A DNA stretch of 64,000 nucleotides from an uncultured Clostridia bacterium (GCA_934772045.1 CAKVMH010000003.1:1-64000), one strand, 5' to 3'. Shown: positions 19,265 to 26,865, counted from the stretch's first letter. Translations and numbers: made by a program. Notes: generated by a model from the sequence alone, not told the origin.

Positions 19265-20692
19265 ATGTCGAACGAAAAAAAGGCAAGAATGTTACCAAAC
19301 AATGTGGAAGCAGAACAAAGTTTGTTGGGTTGCTTGTTTTTGTCGATGGATGCATGCATGGAAACTTTTGCAAGCATTAAACCAACCGATTTTTACACAA
19401 ACGCGCATCAAAAAATTTATTCTGCAATGTTGGACAACTATGCAAATGGTCAACCAGTGGATTACATTACAGTCAGCAAAGTGCTTATCGACAAAGGTCA
19501 ACTTGAAGAAGTTGGTGGGTTGGAGTATATCACCGATTTGACAAACTTTGTTCCAAGTGCTGCCAATTTTAAAAGTTATGTTAAAATTGTACGTGACGAC
19601 AGTGTCCTTCGTGAAATTATTGAAGCCAGCCAAAAAACAATCAACAATGTGTTTGAAGGGCAAGATGCCGACGAAGTTTTGGCAAAAGCTGAAAAATACA
19701 TTTTCGATATCGGTCAAGTCCGCCGTTCAAGTGGGTTGGAACATATCCGCGTGGGCGTCACACAAGCAATTGACCTTATGGAAAAGTTGGCAATCGACCC
19801 TAACACAAACATGGGTGTTAAAGTTGGCTTCCCAACCTTAGACCGCATGACAAACGGCTTTAAAAATGGTGAACTTATTATTATTGCTGCCCGCCCAGGT
19901 ATCGGTAAAACAACTTTGGCAGTCAACTTTGCAATAAACTCGGCATTAAAGTATGGTAAATCGATTGCCATGTTCGACCTTGAAATGTCCACTTTGCAAG
20001 TTGCACAAAGGTATATGTGTGCGACCGGTAGGGTTCCAATGAACGACGTAAAAATTGGCACAAAAGACAACAATGTTTGGAACACAATTTTTGAAACAAA
20101 AAAGATACTTGAAAACACAAACATTTATGTTGACGATACAACCACAATCACACCAAGTGAAATTTTATCTAAATGCCGTAGGCTTAAAGCCCAACACGGC
20201 TTAGATATGGTTATTATTGACTATTTGCAATTGATGAAGAGTGAACGCTCCACAAAAGATAACAACCGTCAACAAGAAGTTGCAGATTTAACACGTAGCA
20301 TTAAACTTGCTGCACGTGAATTGGGCGTGCCAATTATCCTTCTTTCACAATTGAACCGTGACAGTGAAAAACAAAACCGTAAGCCACAGTTGACTGACTT
20401 GCGTGAATCTGGCTCTATCGAACAAGATGCCGATATTGTTATGTTTATTTCCGACATGAAGGACGAAAGCGTTGCAGAATCTGCTGACGACGCAAAGGAC
20501 TACACCTTAGTTATTGCAAAACACCGTAATGGCGAACGTGGCGACATTCCAATTAAATTTAAAGGCGAATACACACAATTCTACGAACCAGGTAAGGATA
20601 ATTTATACACGAAAAACACCAGCAAAGTGCAAAAAGACAACGTGATGACCGCGGTTGTAGATAAAGATATCGACGACGCATTTGGTGGGTAA
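19265..20692 (+). CDS. dnaB: Replicative DNA helicase DnaB
   Basis: 475 residues from the Met preceded by AAAAAGGAGGACAAT; an earlier in-frame ATG 33 bases upstream lacks an SD. N-terminal DnaB domain starts LPNNVEAEQSLLG, followed by the linker, then the RecA-like ATPase with Walker A RPGIGKT, the LEMS phrase, Walker B region IDYLQLM, and the QLNR and DLRESGSIEQDAD motifs typical of hexameric 5'-3' replicative helicases. No intein. The next gene begins two bases after the stop. Confidence 0.97.
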   Translation: MSNEKKARMLPNNVEAEQSLLGCLFLSMDACMETFASIKPTDFYTNAHQKIYSAMLDNYANGQPVDYITVSKVLIDKGQLEEVGGLEYITDLTNFVPSAANFKSYVKIVRDDSVLREIIEASQKTINNVFEGQDADEVLAKAEKYIFDIGQVRRSSGLEHIRVGVTQAIDLMEKLAIDPNTNMGVKVGFPTLDRMTNGFKNGELIIIAARPGIGKTTLAVNFAINSALKYGKSIAMFDLEMSTLQVAQRYMCATGRVPMNDVKIGTKDNNVWNTIFETKKILENTNIYVDDTTTITPSEILSKCRRLKAQHGLDMVIIDYLQLMKSERSTKDNNRQQEVADLTRSIKLAARELGVPIILLSQLNRDSEKQNRKPQLTDLRESGSIEQDADIVMFISDMKDESVAESADDAKDYTLVIAKHRNGERGDIPIKFKGEYTQFYEPGKDNLYTKNTSKVQKDNVMTAVVDKDIDDAFGG

Positions 20693-20693
20693 A

Positions 20694-21353
20694 ATGACAA
20701 CAGTTGTTTTCGATTTTGACGGCACTTTAACTGTTAAAAGCAAAAATTTGTGGCGTAGAATTTGGGAAAGTTTGGGCTATGTTACAAGCGAAAATTCGTA
20801 TTATAGGCACCTTTATGCAGACTTTTTAAATAAAAGAATTTCACATGCTGATTGGTGTAAGCTGACATATCAAGCTTTTAAAGAAGGGCAACTTTCTGAA
20901 AGTTTGTTTAAAGATTTAGTTTCTAACATAACTTTAAAACCTGAAACACGTGGACTGCTTGAAACATTGCACAAATCGGGGTGCGAACTTCACATCGTAA
21001 GCGGAAATATTTATGAAGCAATCGTGCAAGTGCTAGGTGATTATGCATCATACTTTAAATCTATTAGTGCCAATCATTTGGTGTTTGACAACAATGGTCA
21101 GTTAAAAGAAATTGTTGGCACAAAATACGACTTTGAAGGCAAAGCAAAATTTATTGAAGAATTATGCGAAAAACATAACTTAAAAAAGCAAGAAGTTTAC
21201 TTTGTTGGTAACGGCGGGAATGATGAATGGGTGTACCTTTCAGGTTGCAAAACAATCTGTGTGACACCTGATGAAGACATTTCGGCAGACGACATAAAAA
21301 AATGGAATGTAAAAGTAGAAAATTTAAAAAAAGTTATTGATTTAATTGGTTAA
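20694..21353 (+). CDS. HAD-superfamily phosphatase (SerB-like class)
   Basis: 219 residues from the ATG two bases after dnaB; SD-like GGTGGGT lies in the dnaB end. Motif I DFDGTLT with both Asp, motif II IVSGN, a Lys before the last motif (GKAKFIEEL), and motif IV region VGNGGNDEW. In the phosphoserine-phosphatase-like class motif IV is normally GDGxND; here the first Asp is Asn while the second remains. Cap domain of C1 type (helical, residues about 15-80). Cytosolic; substrate unknown. Confidence 0.8.
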   Translation: MTTVVFDFDGTLTVKSKNLWRRIWESLGYVTSENSYYRHLYADFLNKRISHADWCKLTYQAFKEGQLSESLFKDLVSNITLKPETRGLLETLHKSGCELHIVSGNIYEAIVQVLGDYASYFKSISANHLVFDNNGQLKEIVGTKYDFEGKAKFIEELCEKHNLKKQEVYFVGNGGNDEWVYLSGCKTICVTPDEDISADDIKKWNVKVENLKKVIDLIG

Positions 21354-21356
21354 AAA

Positions 21357-21588
21357 TAAAAGGAGAGATTATATCACAAATGTGATATAATTACTTCTTA
21401 TAAAAAGGAGATATAATTATATCAAGTATGATATAAAAATCTCCTTAAAAAAAGGAGATAAATATATCTCAAAGAGCGATATAAAGATCCCCTTTTCGCT
21501 TGCTGAAATGCAAGCTTTCATCAATCTAAAAAGGAGAGATTATATCTAGTACGATATAAAAATCTCCTTTTGAAAAAAGGAGATAATT
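21357..21588 (+). promoter_or_regulatory. Repeated 5' leader module (expanded copy at yqeY)
   Basis: Five consecutive elements: three SD-palindrome units (21357-21404, 21405-21446, 21447-21495), each with AAGGAG, an ATATC..GATAT core and, in the second and third, a CTCCTT or CCCCTT arm; a GCTTGC hairpin (21497-21515); a fourth SD unit (21530-21571); then the true AAAAAAGGAGATAATT before the ATG at 21589. The cores differ in their central bases, but the arms are kept. Confidence 0.7.
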
Positions 21589-22008
21589 ATGATATTAGAA
21601 CAAATTAAAAAAGACAATGTTCAAGCAATGAAAGACCACGACACTTTGGCACGTGCAATTTACGGCGTTGTAATGAATAAGTGTTTGCTTGCCGGTATCG
21701 AACTTAAAAAGGACGGTAAAGAACTTAGTGATGTGGACACAATTCAAATCATTCAAAAAACAATAAAAGAATTAACCGAAGAAAAGGAAAATTATCTTAA
21801 AGCCGGCAATGCTTCGGAAGCAGAAAACATCGACCGCCAAAAAGCGATTATTGAAAAATATTTACCACAAATGTTAAGCGAAACTGAAATTCGCAACATC
21901 ATCGCAGGGTTGGAAGATAAATCAATTCCAAACATTATGAAACACTTTAAGGCAAACTATGCTGGTAAAGTTGACATGGGGCTAGTAAACCGAATTGCTC
22001 GCGGTTAA
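21589..22008 (+). CDS. GatB/YqeY-domain protein
   Basis: 139 residues, the usual YqeY size. Reads as the YqeY family: N-terminal helical part with a basic, alkyl-rich segment and the C-terminal helical GatB/YqeY tail (phrases QKAIIEKYLPQMLSETEI, MKHFKANYAGKVDMGLVNRI). The domain is shared with the tail of the amidotransferase GatB, where it contacts tRNA; the role of stand-alone YqeY is not settled. SD AAGGAG with six-base spacing. It follows the longest copy of the repeated leader module. Confidence 0.92.
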   Translation: MILEQIKKDNVQAMKDHDTLARAIYGVVMNKCLLAGIELKKDGKELSDVDTIQIIQKTIKELTEEKENYLKAGNASEAENIDRQKAIIEKYLPQMLSETEIRNIIAGLEDKSIPNIMKHFKANYAGKVDMGLVNRIARG

Positions 22009-22044
22009 TTATCGCAAAGACGAGTTAATTACTTATTGTGAATA

Positions 22045-22089
22045 CAACAAACCATATTTACGAGCGAAAGCGAAGTAAATTGGTTTATT
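22045..22089. repeat. Interspersed hairpin repeat family A, copy 2
   Basis: Best-preserved copy: AACAAACC..ATTTACGAGCG, AAAGCGAAGTAAATTGGTTTATT. The arms (AAACCA-ATTTAC against GTAAAT-TGGTTT) pair with one bulge. A second copy follows nine bases later. Confidence 0.75.
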
Positions 22090-22097
22090 CTGATTAT

Positions 22098-22142
22098 CAA
22101 CAAACCAAATTTATGAGTGCAATCGAAGTAAATTGGTTTATT
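22098..22142. repeat. Interspersed hairpin repeat family A, copy 3
   Basis: Tandem neighbour of copy 2, with CAAACCAAATTTATGAGTGC left arm and GAAGTAAATTGGTTTATTT right arm. The left arm pairs perfectly with the right over AAACCAA. Confidence 0.75.
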
Positions 22143-22263
22143 TCGTTAGTAAAAAATTTACAATAGAAGAAAAAGAAAACTATTTTGTAGATTTGCTGTA
22201 ATAGTTGAATGAACCATTTAAGTAAATTTTAAATTAAAAACAAAACACATAAAAGGGGTAAAT

Positions 22264-22848
22264 GTGGAAAACTTATTTAACACATCAAAATTAATTGATG
22301 AAAAAGTTGTTAAAGCATTAATAAAACCATTGAAAAATGCTGAAATTAAACACATTATTGACGCTGGCAGTGGAAAAGTAAGCGCAAGTATGATGCTAAA
22401 ATTTTTTCCAACGGCTAATGTCGATGCAATCATTTTTCCTGGTGACAATCGTAAAAAAAATCCACTTTCATCAGCGGTTGGAAGCAAGCGCATTGAAATT
22501 ATTGAAGCAGACATATGTTCAGCCACAATCCGCAAAAATTATGATTTATGCTTAATCCACAAAACGCTTGGTGAAGCAACAAACTTTGGCAACTCTTTTG
22601 AAAATTTGTTCCACCGCCTTATGGACTTAAATGCAAAGTATTTTGTTATTGTCGACATTTGGGAAGACCCTTGCGTGCATTATCGTTATATTGAGCAATA
22701 TTTAAAAGAAAAGGGCTTTAAAATTTTAAAGAAAAAGAAATTCAAAAACCCTAACCCAGAACATTATCCAAAAGTAAAGTTTGATAAATATAAACTGGAG
22801 TTCGACAGCAAACATTACATGGGCTATTTAATTGAAAAATTAAAGTAA
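22264..22848 (+). CDS. Class I SAM-methyltransferase-like protein (tentative)
   Basis: 194 residues from a GTG start. SD AAAAGGGGT is six bases upstream, and an out-of-frame ATG overlaps the GTG (ATGTG), opening only a 10-codon reading frame. Rossmann-like N terminus: IIDAGSGKVSASMMLKFFP (about 33-52) resembles SAM motif I, VDAIIFPGDNRK resembles the acidic strand-2 end, and IEADIC resembles motif III. The C-terminal region NPNPEHYPKVKFDKYKLE is unassigned. I do not recognise a named family; a TrmK-type or RNA methyltransferase would be possible. Confidence 0.5.
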   Translation: MENLFNTSKLIDEKVVKALIKPLKNAEIKHIIDAGSGKVSASMMLKFFPTANVDAIIFPGDNRKKNPLSSAVGSKRIEIIEADICSATIRKNYDLCLIHKTLGEATNFGNSFENLFHRLMDLNAKYFVIVDIWEDPCVHYRYIEQYLKEKGFKILKKKKFKNPNPEHYPKVKFDKYKLEFDSKHYMGYLIEKLK

Positions 22849-22883
22849 GCGCATGGCTTAATTGTTATTTTAAAATATTAAAT

Positions 22884-23049
22884 TGCTTGCTAAAATGCAA
22901 GCATTTACCAATCAAATAGGAGAAAAATTATATCCCAAATGTGATATAATAATCCCCTTAAAAAAGGAGAAATTAAATCTAAACGATATAATATTCCCCT
23001 TTTCGCTTGCTTAAAATGCAAGCATTCATCAATCTAAAAGGAGATAATT
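22884..23049 (+). promoter_or_regulatory. Repeated 5' leader module (copy at metG)
   Basis: Order: TGCTTGC/GCAAGCA hairpin (22884-22903), spacer ATTTACCAATCAAAT, SD unit with ATATC..GATAT core ending CCCCTT (to about 22960), second SD unit AAAAAAGGAG..CCCCTTTT, second GCTTGC hairpin (about 23005-23023), spacer ATTCATCAATCTAAA, then AAGGAGATAATT and the metG ATG at 23050. The closing part is nearly identical to the end of the yqeY and HU leaders. Not a T-box: no long specifier stem or T-box bulge sequence seen. Confidence 0.7.
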
Positions 23050-24627
23050 ATGAAAGACACATTTTACATCACAACACCGATTTACTATCCAAGCAACAAA
23101 TTGACGCTTGGCAACTGTTACACAACTGTTGTGTGCGACAGTTTGGCAAGGTTTAACCGAATGTGTGGCAAAGATGTGTTCTACTTAACTGGTACAGACG
23201 AACACGGTCAAAAAATTGAAAAGAAAGCCTTGGCATGTGGTAAACCGGAAATGGAATACCTTAACGAAATAATTGACGACACAAAAGCATTGTGGAAAAT
23301 GCTTGATATTTCGTACGATAAATTTATCCGTACCACCGATGATTATCATGTTAAAACTGTGCAAAAAATCTTTTCTCGCCTTTATGAAAAGGGGCAAATT
23401 TACAAATCTAGTTACAAGGGTTTGTATTGCACACCATGTGAAAGTTTTTGGACAGAAGAACAGTTAGTGGACGGCAAATGCCCAGATTGTGGCAGGCCAG
23501 TTGAACCAATGGAAGAAGAAGCATATTTCTTCCGCCTTAGTGACTATCAAAACAAAATTTTAGACCTTTATAAAACAAACCCAAATTTTTTGCGCCCACA
23601 ATCAAGAGTTAATGAAATGGTTAACAATTTCATTAAACCAGGGTTAAAAGATTTGTGTGTCAGCCGTACCAGTGTTAAATGGGGCGTTCCTGTTGAATTT
23701 GACCCTAAACACACAATCTATGTTTGGATAGACGCATTACCAAATTATCTTTCAGCGTTAGGCTACTTGCAGGAAGATGACAAAAACTTCAAAAAGTTTT
23801 GGCCAGCAGATGTGCATGTTGTTGGTAAGGAAATTGTGCGTTTCCACGCAATTATTTGGCCTGCAATTTTAATGGCACTTGACCTTCCATTGCCAAAACA
23901 AATTTATGGGCATGGTTGGCTTTTGTTTGGTAATGATAAACTCAGTAAATCAAAAGAAACTGGCAAAAAAGAAGTTATTGACCCACGCGTGCTGGTTGCG
24001 CGTTATGGGCTTGACAGTGTGCGCTTGTTTTTAACCAAAGAAATTCAGTTTGGGCAAGATGGGCCATATAGCCAAGATTTATTCTTAAATGCGTTCAACA
24101 CAAACCTTGCAAATGAGTATGGCAACCTTGTTTCACGCACATGCGGTATGATAGGCAAGTATTTAAACGGCACACTTAACAAGGCTGGTGAATTAACAGA
24201 AATCGACAATGCTTTTGTAAGCGAAATCCGCACTAAACGCACCAAAGTGTTTGAGCAAATGGAAGACATCAACCCAAGCGGTGCATTGAATACAATTTTT
24301 GAAATGTTTTCACGCACTAACAAGTATATTGACGAAACGGCACCTTGGGTATTGTTTAAAGAAGGCAACACTGCACGCATAAATACGGTTATGAACCTAA
24401 TAAGCGAAGCAATTATAATTGCAAACACATTGCTTTTGCCATTCTTAACAGATAAGCCAAAAATGGTTTACGCTAACTGGGGCTTAAAAATTCCAACATC
24501 ATTCAATGAATATGCCGATTTTGGCTTTATTGCTGACGGCACACCAGTTGTAAAAGGTGAAAATTTGTATCAACGCCTTGACATCAACAAGGAAATTGCT
24601 GAACTTAACGACATTGCAAACAGTTAA
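23050..24627 (+). CDS. metG: Methionyl-tRNA synthetase, short form
   Basis: 525 residues: catalytic and anticodon-binding domains without the C-terminal EMAP/tRNA-binding domain. N-terminal signature TTPIYYPSNKLTLGN (8-22), where the class I HIGH motif reads TLGN. The zinc knuckle has CTPC and CPDC pairs (about 127-147). LTGTDEHGQKIE and WIDALPNYLSALG are family hallmarks; the KMSKS loop is KLSKS (about 297-301). SD AAGGAG fits the ATG. It charges initiator and elongator tRNA-Met. Preceded by the repeated leader module instead of a T-box. Confidence 0.96.
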   Translation: MKDTFYITTPIYYPSNKLTLGNCYTTVVCDSLARFNRMCGKDVFYLTGTDEHGQKIEKKALACGKPEMEYLNEIIDDTKALWKMLDISYDKFIRTTDDYHVKTVQKIFSRLYEKGQIYKSSYKGLYCTPCESFWTEEQLVDGKCPDCGRPVEPMEEEAYFFRLSDYQNKILDLYKTNPNFLRPQSRVNEMVNNFIKPGLKDLCVSRTSVKWGVPVEFDPKHTIYVWIDALPNYLSALGYLQEDDKNFKKFWPADVHVVGKEIVRFHAIIWPAILMALDLPLPKQIYGHGWLLFGNDKLSKSKETGKKEVIDPRVLVARYGLDSVRLFLTKEIQFGQDGPYSQDLFLNAFNTNLANEYGNLVSRTCGMIGKYLNGTLNKAGELTEIDNAFVSEIRTKRTKVFEQMEDINPSGALNTIFEMFSRTNKYIDETAPWVLFKEGNTARINTVMNLISEAIIIANTLLLPFLTDKPKMVYANWGLKIPTSFNEYADFGFIADGTPVVKGENLYQRLDINKEIAELNDIANS

Positions 24628-24671
24628 AGTGGTGTTTATTTGTTAAAGAACAATAAAATTAAGGAGATTTT

Positions 24672-25067
24672 ATGGAAAATCAAAAGGAATATATTAGCTT
24701 TATAAAAACTCATTTAAAGAATGAGGGATTTAACATAAAAAATAATGTATGCTATAAAATTAAAAATGAAATGCTGTTTATTGTGTTTTTTAAAAAAAGA
24801 ATGGACGGAATATATAATACTGAGTTAGGAATTTCATTAGATAAAAACACTAAACCGAGTATTAAAAATGTGGATTTTGTAGATTCTCCAGCTATTGGTA
24901 TTAATATCAATAAAGAAGAAATTTTAAATAATTATAATGAAACAATCTTAAAGTTTATTTTAAATTGGTTTAATGATAGAGATAGTTTAACTAAAATTAA
25001 AAATTTATTATCTAACAATAATTTAGGTTATTACATATCTCCAAAGCTCAAAGATAAAATCAAGTAG
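24672..25067 (+). CDS. Hypothetical protein, loosely DUF4304-like
   Basis: 131 residues, cytosolic, very Lys/Asn-rich. The alternation of a helix (KTHLKNEGFNIKNNVCYKI), a strand (MLFIVFFKKRM) and NTELGISL loosely recalls DUF4304-type proteins often found near polymorphic-toxin immunity genes, but this is weak. SD TTAAGGAGATTTT is identical to the one at 25751 and 26981. AT content is higher than that of the housekeeping neighbours, suggesting an accessory gene. Function unknown. Confidence 0.55.
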   Translation: MENQKEYISFIKTHLKNEGFNIKNNVCYKIKNEMLFIVFFKKRMDGIYNTELGISLDKNTKPSIKNVDFVDSPAIGININKEEILNNYNETILKFILNWFNDRDSLTKIKNLLSNNNLGYYISPKLKDKIK

Positions 25068-25138
25068 ATGTTATTTATACATGCGTTTGTTTTAATACAA
25101 GTGTGTTTATAATAAATATAATTTTTAATGAGTGACAT

Positions 25139-25173
25139 GGTGAATAGACAAACAACATTTGGCAATTCACTTA
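25139..25173 (+). pseudogene. Relic of the 3' end of a gene like that at 25751
   Basis: The bases ending CAATTCACTTAA match the end of the 216-residue gene (stop at 26399-26401), where they encode QFT-stop. The preceding ~10 bases also align with a couple of differences. No ORF remains upstream. This marks the left boundary of the first copy of the duplicated cassette. Confidence 0.45.
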
Positions 25174-25244
25174 AAACTTTACATTAACCTAAAAAGGCAA
25201 TTTATAAAAAATATATTTCTATACTTAATTATTTTATATTATAT

Positions 25245-25274
25245 AAAAAATAACGCATTTTGCGTTGTTTTTTT
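25245..25274. terminator. Bidirectional terminator in cassette copy 1
   Basis: AACGCA/TGCGTT stem with a TTT loop, six A before and about seven T after. Confidence 0.75.
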
Positions 25275-25283
25275 GTTAACAGT

Positions 25284-25310
25284 AAACCATATTTACGAAT
25301 GGAAGCGAAG
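25284..25310. repeat. Interspersed hairpin repeat family A, copy 4 (left half)
   Basis: AAACCATATTTACGAATGGAAGCGAAG matches the left and centre of family A, but the right arm is missing. Confidence 0.5.
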
Positions 25311-25323
25311 GATATTATAATTT

Positions 25324-25524
25324 TTAATAGATGATTTTATTAATAGATATTGATAGTGCATCACATATTTGTAATAGAGTTTTGAAACTAGGATTGTTTT
25401 TCCCATTTTCAAGTTTATGCATATAACTTTGGTCTTTGCCTATTCTTAAACTCAACTCATATGCTGATAAGTTTTTGCTTTCTCGAATCTTTGCAATTCT
25501 TAACCCTAAATCTTCAAATTTCAT
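25324..25524 (-). CDS. XRE-family HTH repressor, copy 1
   Basis: 66 residues, a single HTH_3 (Cro/CI-type) domain: the IAKIRESKNLSAYELSLRIG helix-turn, recognition helix around DQSYMHKLENG (31-41), then PSFKTLLQICDALSISINKI. Differs from the copy at 26556 at six positions (L19Q, Q32A, M35I, H36N, N43I, T49A). Own promoter and SD AAGGTG. Divergent from the rightward promoter with a perfect palindrome, which it most likely represses (inference). No dimerisation or sensor domain is attached. Confidence 0.9.
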   Translation of the reverse strand: MKFEDLGLRIAKIRESKNLSAYELSLRIGKDQSYMHKLENGKNNPSFKTLLQICDALSISINKIIY

Positions 25525-25540
25525 ATTTCACCTTACAAAA

Positions 25541-25569
25541 ATTTTAACACAATTTTAAATATTAAACAA
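25541..25569 (-). promoter_or_regulatory. Promoter of XRE copy 1
   Basis: Read leftward: TTGTTT (25564-25569), 17 bp, TAAAAT (25541-25546), then 16 bases to the ATG including AAGGTG. Confidence 0.65.
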
Positions 25570-25604
25570 ATAAATTTAACCAAGCGATTTAAGTGGTTTT
25601 TTGC

Positions 25605-25633
25605 TTGCAATTTTGCTTTTTTATTGGTATAAT
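25605..25633 (+). promoter_or_regulatory. Rightward promoter of cassette copy 1
   Basis: TTGCAA (25605-25610), 17 bp, extended TGG-TATAAT (25628-25633). Drives the 216-residue gene at 25751 through a leader of about 110 nt containing GGGC/GCCC. Confidence 0.8.
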
Positions 25634-25634
25634 A

Positions 25635-25656
25635 TACATTATATTTATATAATGTA
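25635..25656. promoter_or_regulatory. Perfect 22-bp palindrome, candidate XRE operator
   Basis: TACATTATAT, two T, ATATAATGTA: perfect dyad one base after the -10, covering the expected transcription start. Identical in both cassettes. Confidence 0.75.
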
Positions 25657-25750
25657 AATTTTTGCTTTGCGGGCTTAAATTTGCCCATATTTGGCAATTA
25701 TTTAGTTATATGTTATTTTGTGTAAATAAAAACGTAATTAAGGAGATTTT

Positions 25751-26401
25751 ATGGAAAAAGAATTTTGGATTGATTTCGTAGAAGGTAAGATTTCAGTGCA
25801 AGAAATGTTAAGTGCAGTTAAAAAGAATAAAAATCTTTTAAGCTGGATAAATAAAATTGTGAAACCAGATGAAGAAATGACTTTGGTTGAAGAAATTGTG
25901 TTAGAAAATGGCAGTAAAACTTTTGGCTACAAAACCGAACATTTCGAAGCTGGTAAGTATGTTGAAAATATGTTGAAAACAAAAAAGACAACACTTGCAA
26001 AACACTTAAACATTTTTTCAACTTTTGCAAGTATTTTAACTGAAGCATATCCTAACGACAACATAAAAGTAGATGAAACACTTAGAACAAAGTTTGATTT
26101 CTTGCTTACCACTTGCCCAGATTACATTGGTGGGGAAGAAGTGGAAGCTGTTATTGAAAATTTGTTAAATGTCAACCCAGACATTTCAAAAAAGCAATTC
26201 AAGGAAGAGATTAAAAATCTATTTAACATAGAAAAAGGTAAATATCCAAAATGGCTTCAATCACCTGAATGGCCAGTTTCAAAAAACGGCAAACCTATGA
26301 AATTTATAAAGCAAGTTAGCGACAAAAAAACAGGCATAACACAATATGTTTTTGAAGATATAGACACGAAAAAAGAAACAACAATTGAGCAATTCACTTA
26401 A
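25751..26401 (+). CDS. Hypothetical 216-residue protein of the XRE cassette
   Basis: No signal peptide or membrane segment. Mostly helical residues 1-150, then a distinct C-terminal part: PKWLQSPEWPVSKNGKPMKF and YVFEDIDTKKETTIEQF, a layout that recalls short immunity-type or DUF domains ending in a beta-hairpin. I do not recognise the family. Transcribed from the operator-controlled promoter at 25605; SD TTAAGGAG. It may be the original cargo of the XRE module. A relic of its 3' end lies before copy 1, suggesting that a second such gene was once there. Confidence 0.7.
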   Translation: MEKEFWIDFVEGKISVQEMLSAVKKNKNLLSWINKIVKPDEEMTLVEEIVLENGSKTFGYKTEHFEAGKYVENMLKTKKTTLAKHLNIFSTFASILTEAYPNDNIKVDETLRTKFDFLLTTCPDYIGGEEVEAVIENLLNVNPDISKKQFKEEIKNLFNIEKGKYPKWLQSPEWPVSKNGKPMKFIKQVSDKKTGITQYVFEDIDTKKETTIEQFT

Positions 26402-26471
26402 AAACTTTACCTTAACAACAAAAGGCAAATTATAAACAATATATTTTTATGCCTAATAATTTTATATTGAT

Positions 26472-26503
26472 AAAAAATCAACGCATATCACGTTGATTTT
26501 TTT
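26472..26503. terminator. Bidirectional terminator in cassette copy 2
   Basis: AAAATCAACG/CGTTGATTTT stem with a seven-base loop and a T-run. Ends the 216-residue gene and, on the other strand, the second XRE gene. Confidence 0.85.
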
Positions 26504-26510
26504 GTTTTGT

Positions 26511-26543
26511 CAACAATTTATATTTACGAACGGAAGCTAAGGA
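26511..26543. repeat. Interspersed hairpin repeat family A, copy 5 (degenerate)
   Basis: Homologous to copy 4 within the duplicated cassette: CAACAATTTATATTTACGAA followed by CGGAAGCTAAGG. Confidence 0.4.
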
Positions 26544-26555
26544 GATCATTAATTT

Positions 26556-26756
26556 TTAATAGATGATTTTATTAATAGATATTGATAGTGCATCACATAT
26601 TTGCAATAGAGCTTTAAAACTAGGGTTAATCTTACCATTTTCAAGTTTATTAATATAACTAGCGTCTTTGCCTATTCTTAAACTCAACTCATATGCAGAT
26701 TGGTTTTTACTTTCTCGAATCTTTGCAATTCTTAACCCTAAATCTTCAAATTTCAT
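26556..26756 (-). CDS. XRE-family HTH repressor, copy 2
   Basis: 66 residues, same length and frame as the copy at 25324, with six substitutions. Three of them (Q32A, M35I, H36N) fall in or beside the putative recognition helix, which reads DASYINKLENG here. It has the same promoter and SD, and is divergent from the gyrB promoter with the same perfect palindrome. The likely role is autoregulation or repression at that palindrome, which would place gyrB-gyrA under its control; this is inference. Confidence 0.9.
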   Translation of the reverse strand: MKFEDLGLRIAKIRESKNQSAYELSLRIGKDASYINKLENGKINPSFKALLQICDALSISINKIIY

Positions 26757-26772
26757 ATTTCACCTTACAAAA

Positions 26773-26801
26773 ATTTTAACACAATTTTAAATATTAAACA
26801 A
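26773..26801 (-). promoter_or_regulatory. Promoter of XRE copy 2
   Basis: Read leftward: TTGTTT (26796-26801), 17 bp, TAAAAT (26773-26778), identical to copy 1. Confidence 0.65.
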
Positions 26802-26836
26802 ATAAATTTAACCAAGCGATTTAAGTGGTTTTTTGC

Positions 26837-26865
26837 TTGCAATTTTGCTTTTTTATTGGTATAAT
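26837..26865 (+). promoter_or_regulatory. gyrB-gyrA promoter (cassette copy 2)
   Basis: TTGCAA (26837-26842), 17 bp, extended TGG-TATAAT (26860-26865), about 115 bases before the gyrB ATG. The only evident promoter for gyrBA in the window. Confidence 0.8.

Larger units (their letters stand above)
25163..25753. repeat. Duplicated XRE/promoter cassette, copy 1
   Basis: About 590 bp that recurs at 26390-26983. Contains a relic tail, a terminator, a degenerate family-A repeat, the leftward XRE gene, its promoter, a divergent rightward promoter with operator, and the leader up to AAGGAGATTTTATG. Most of the intergenic part from 25525 to about 25690 is nearly identical between copies, with single-base differences and a 1-2 bp indel after the -10. 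Confidence 0.9.

Noticed and set aside
22849..23049. metG leader as a T-box riboswitch
   Set aside because: No T-box consensus, specifier loop or terminator/antiterminator pair; the region is fully explained by the repeated leader module.
24672..26401. Classical toxin-antitoxin pair from the XRE gene and its neighbours
   Set aside because: The XRE gene is divergent from the 216-residue gene and neither partner shows a known toxin fold; kept only as an unexplained cassette.
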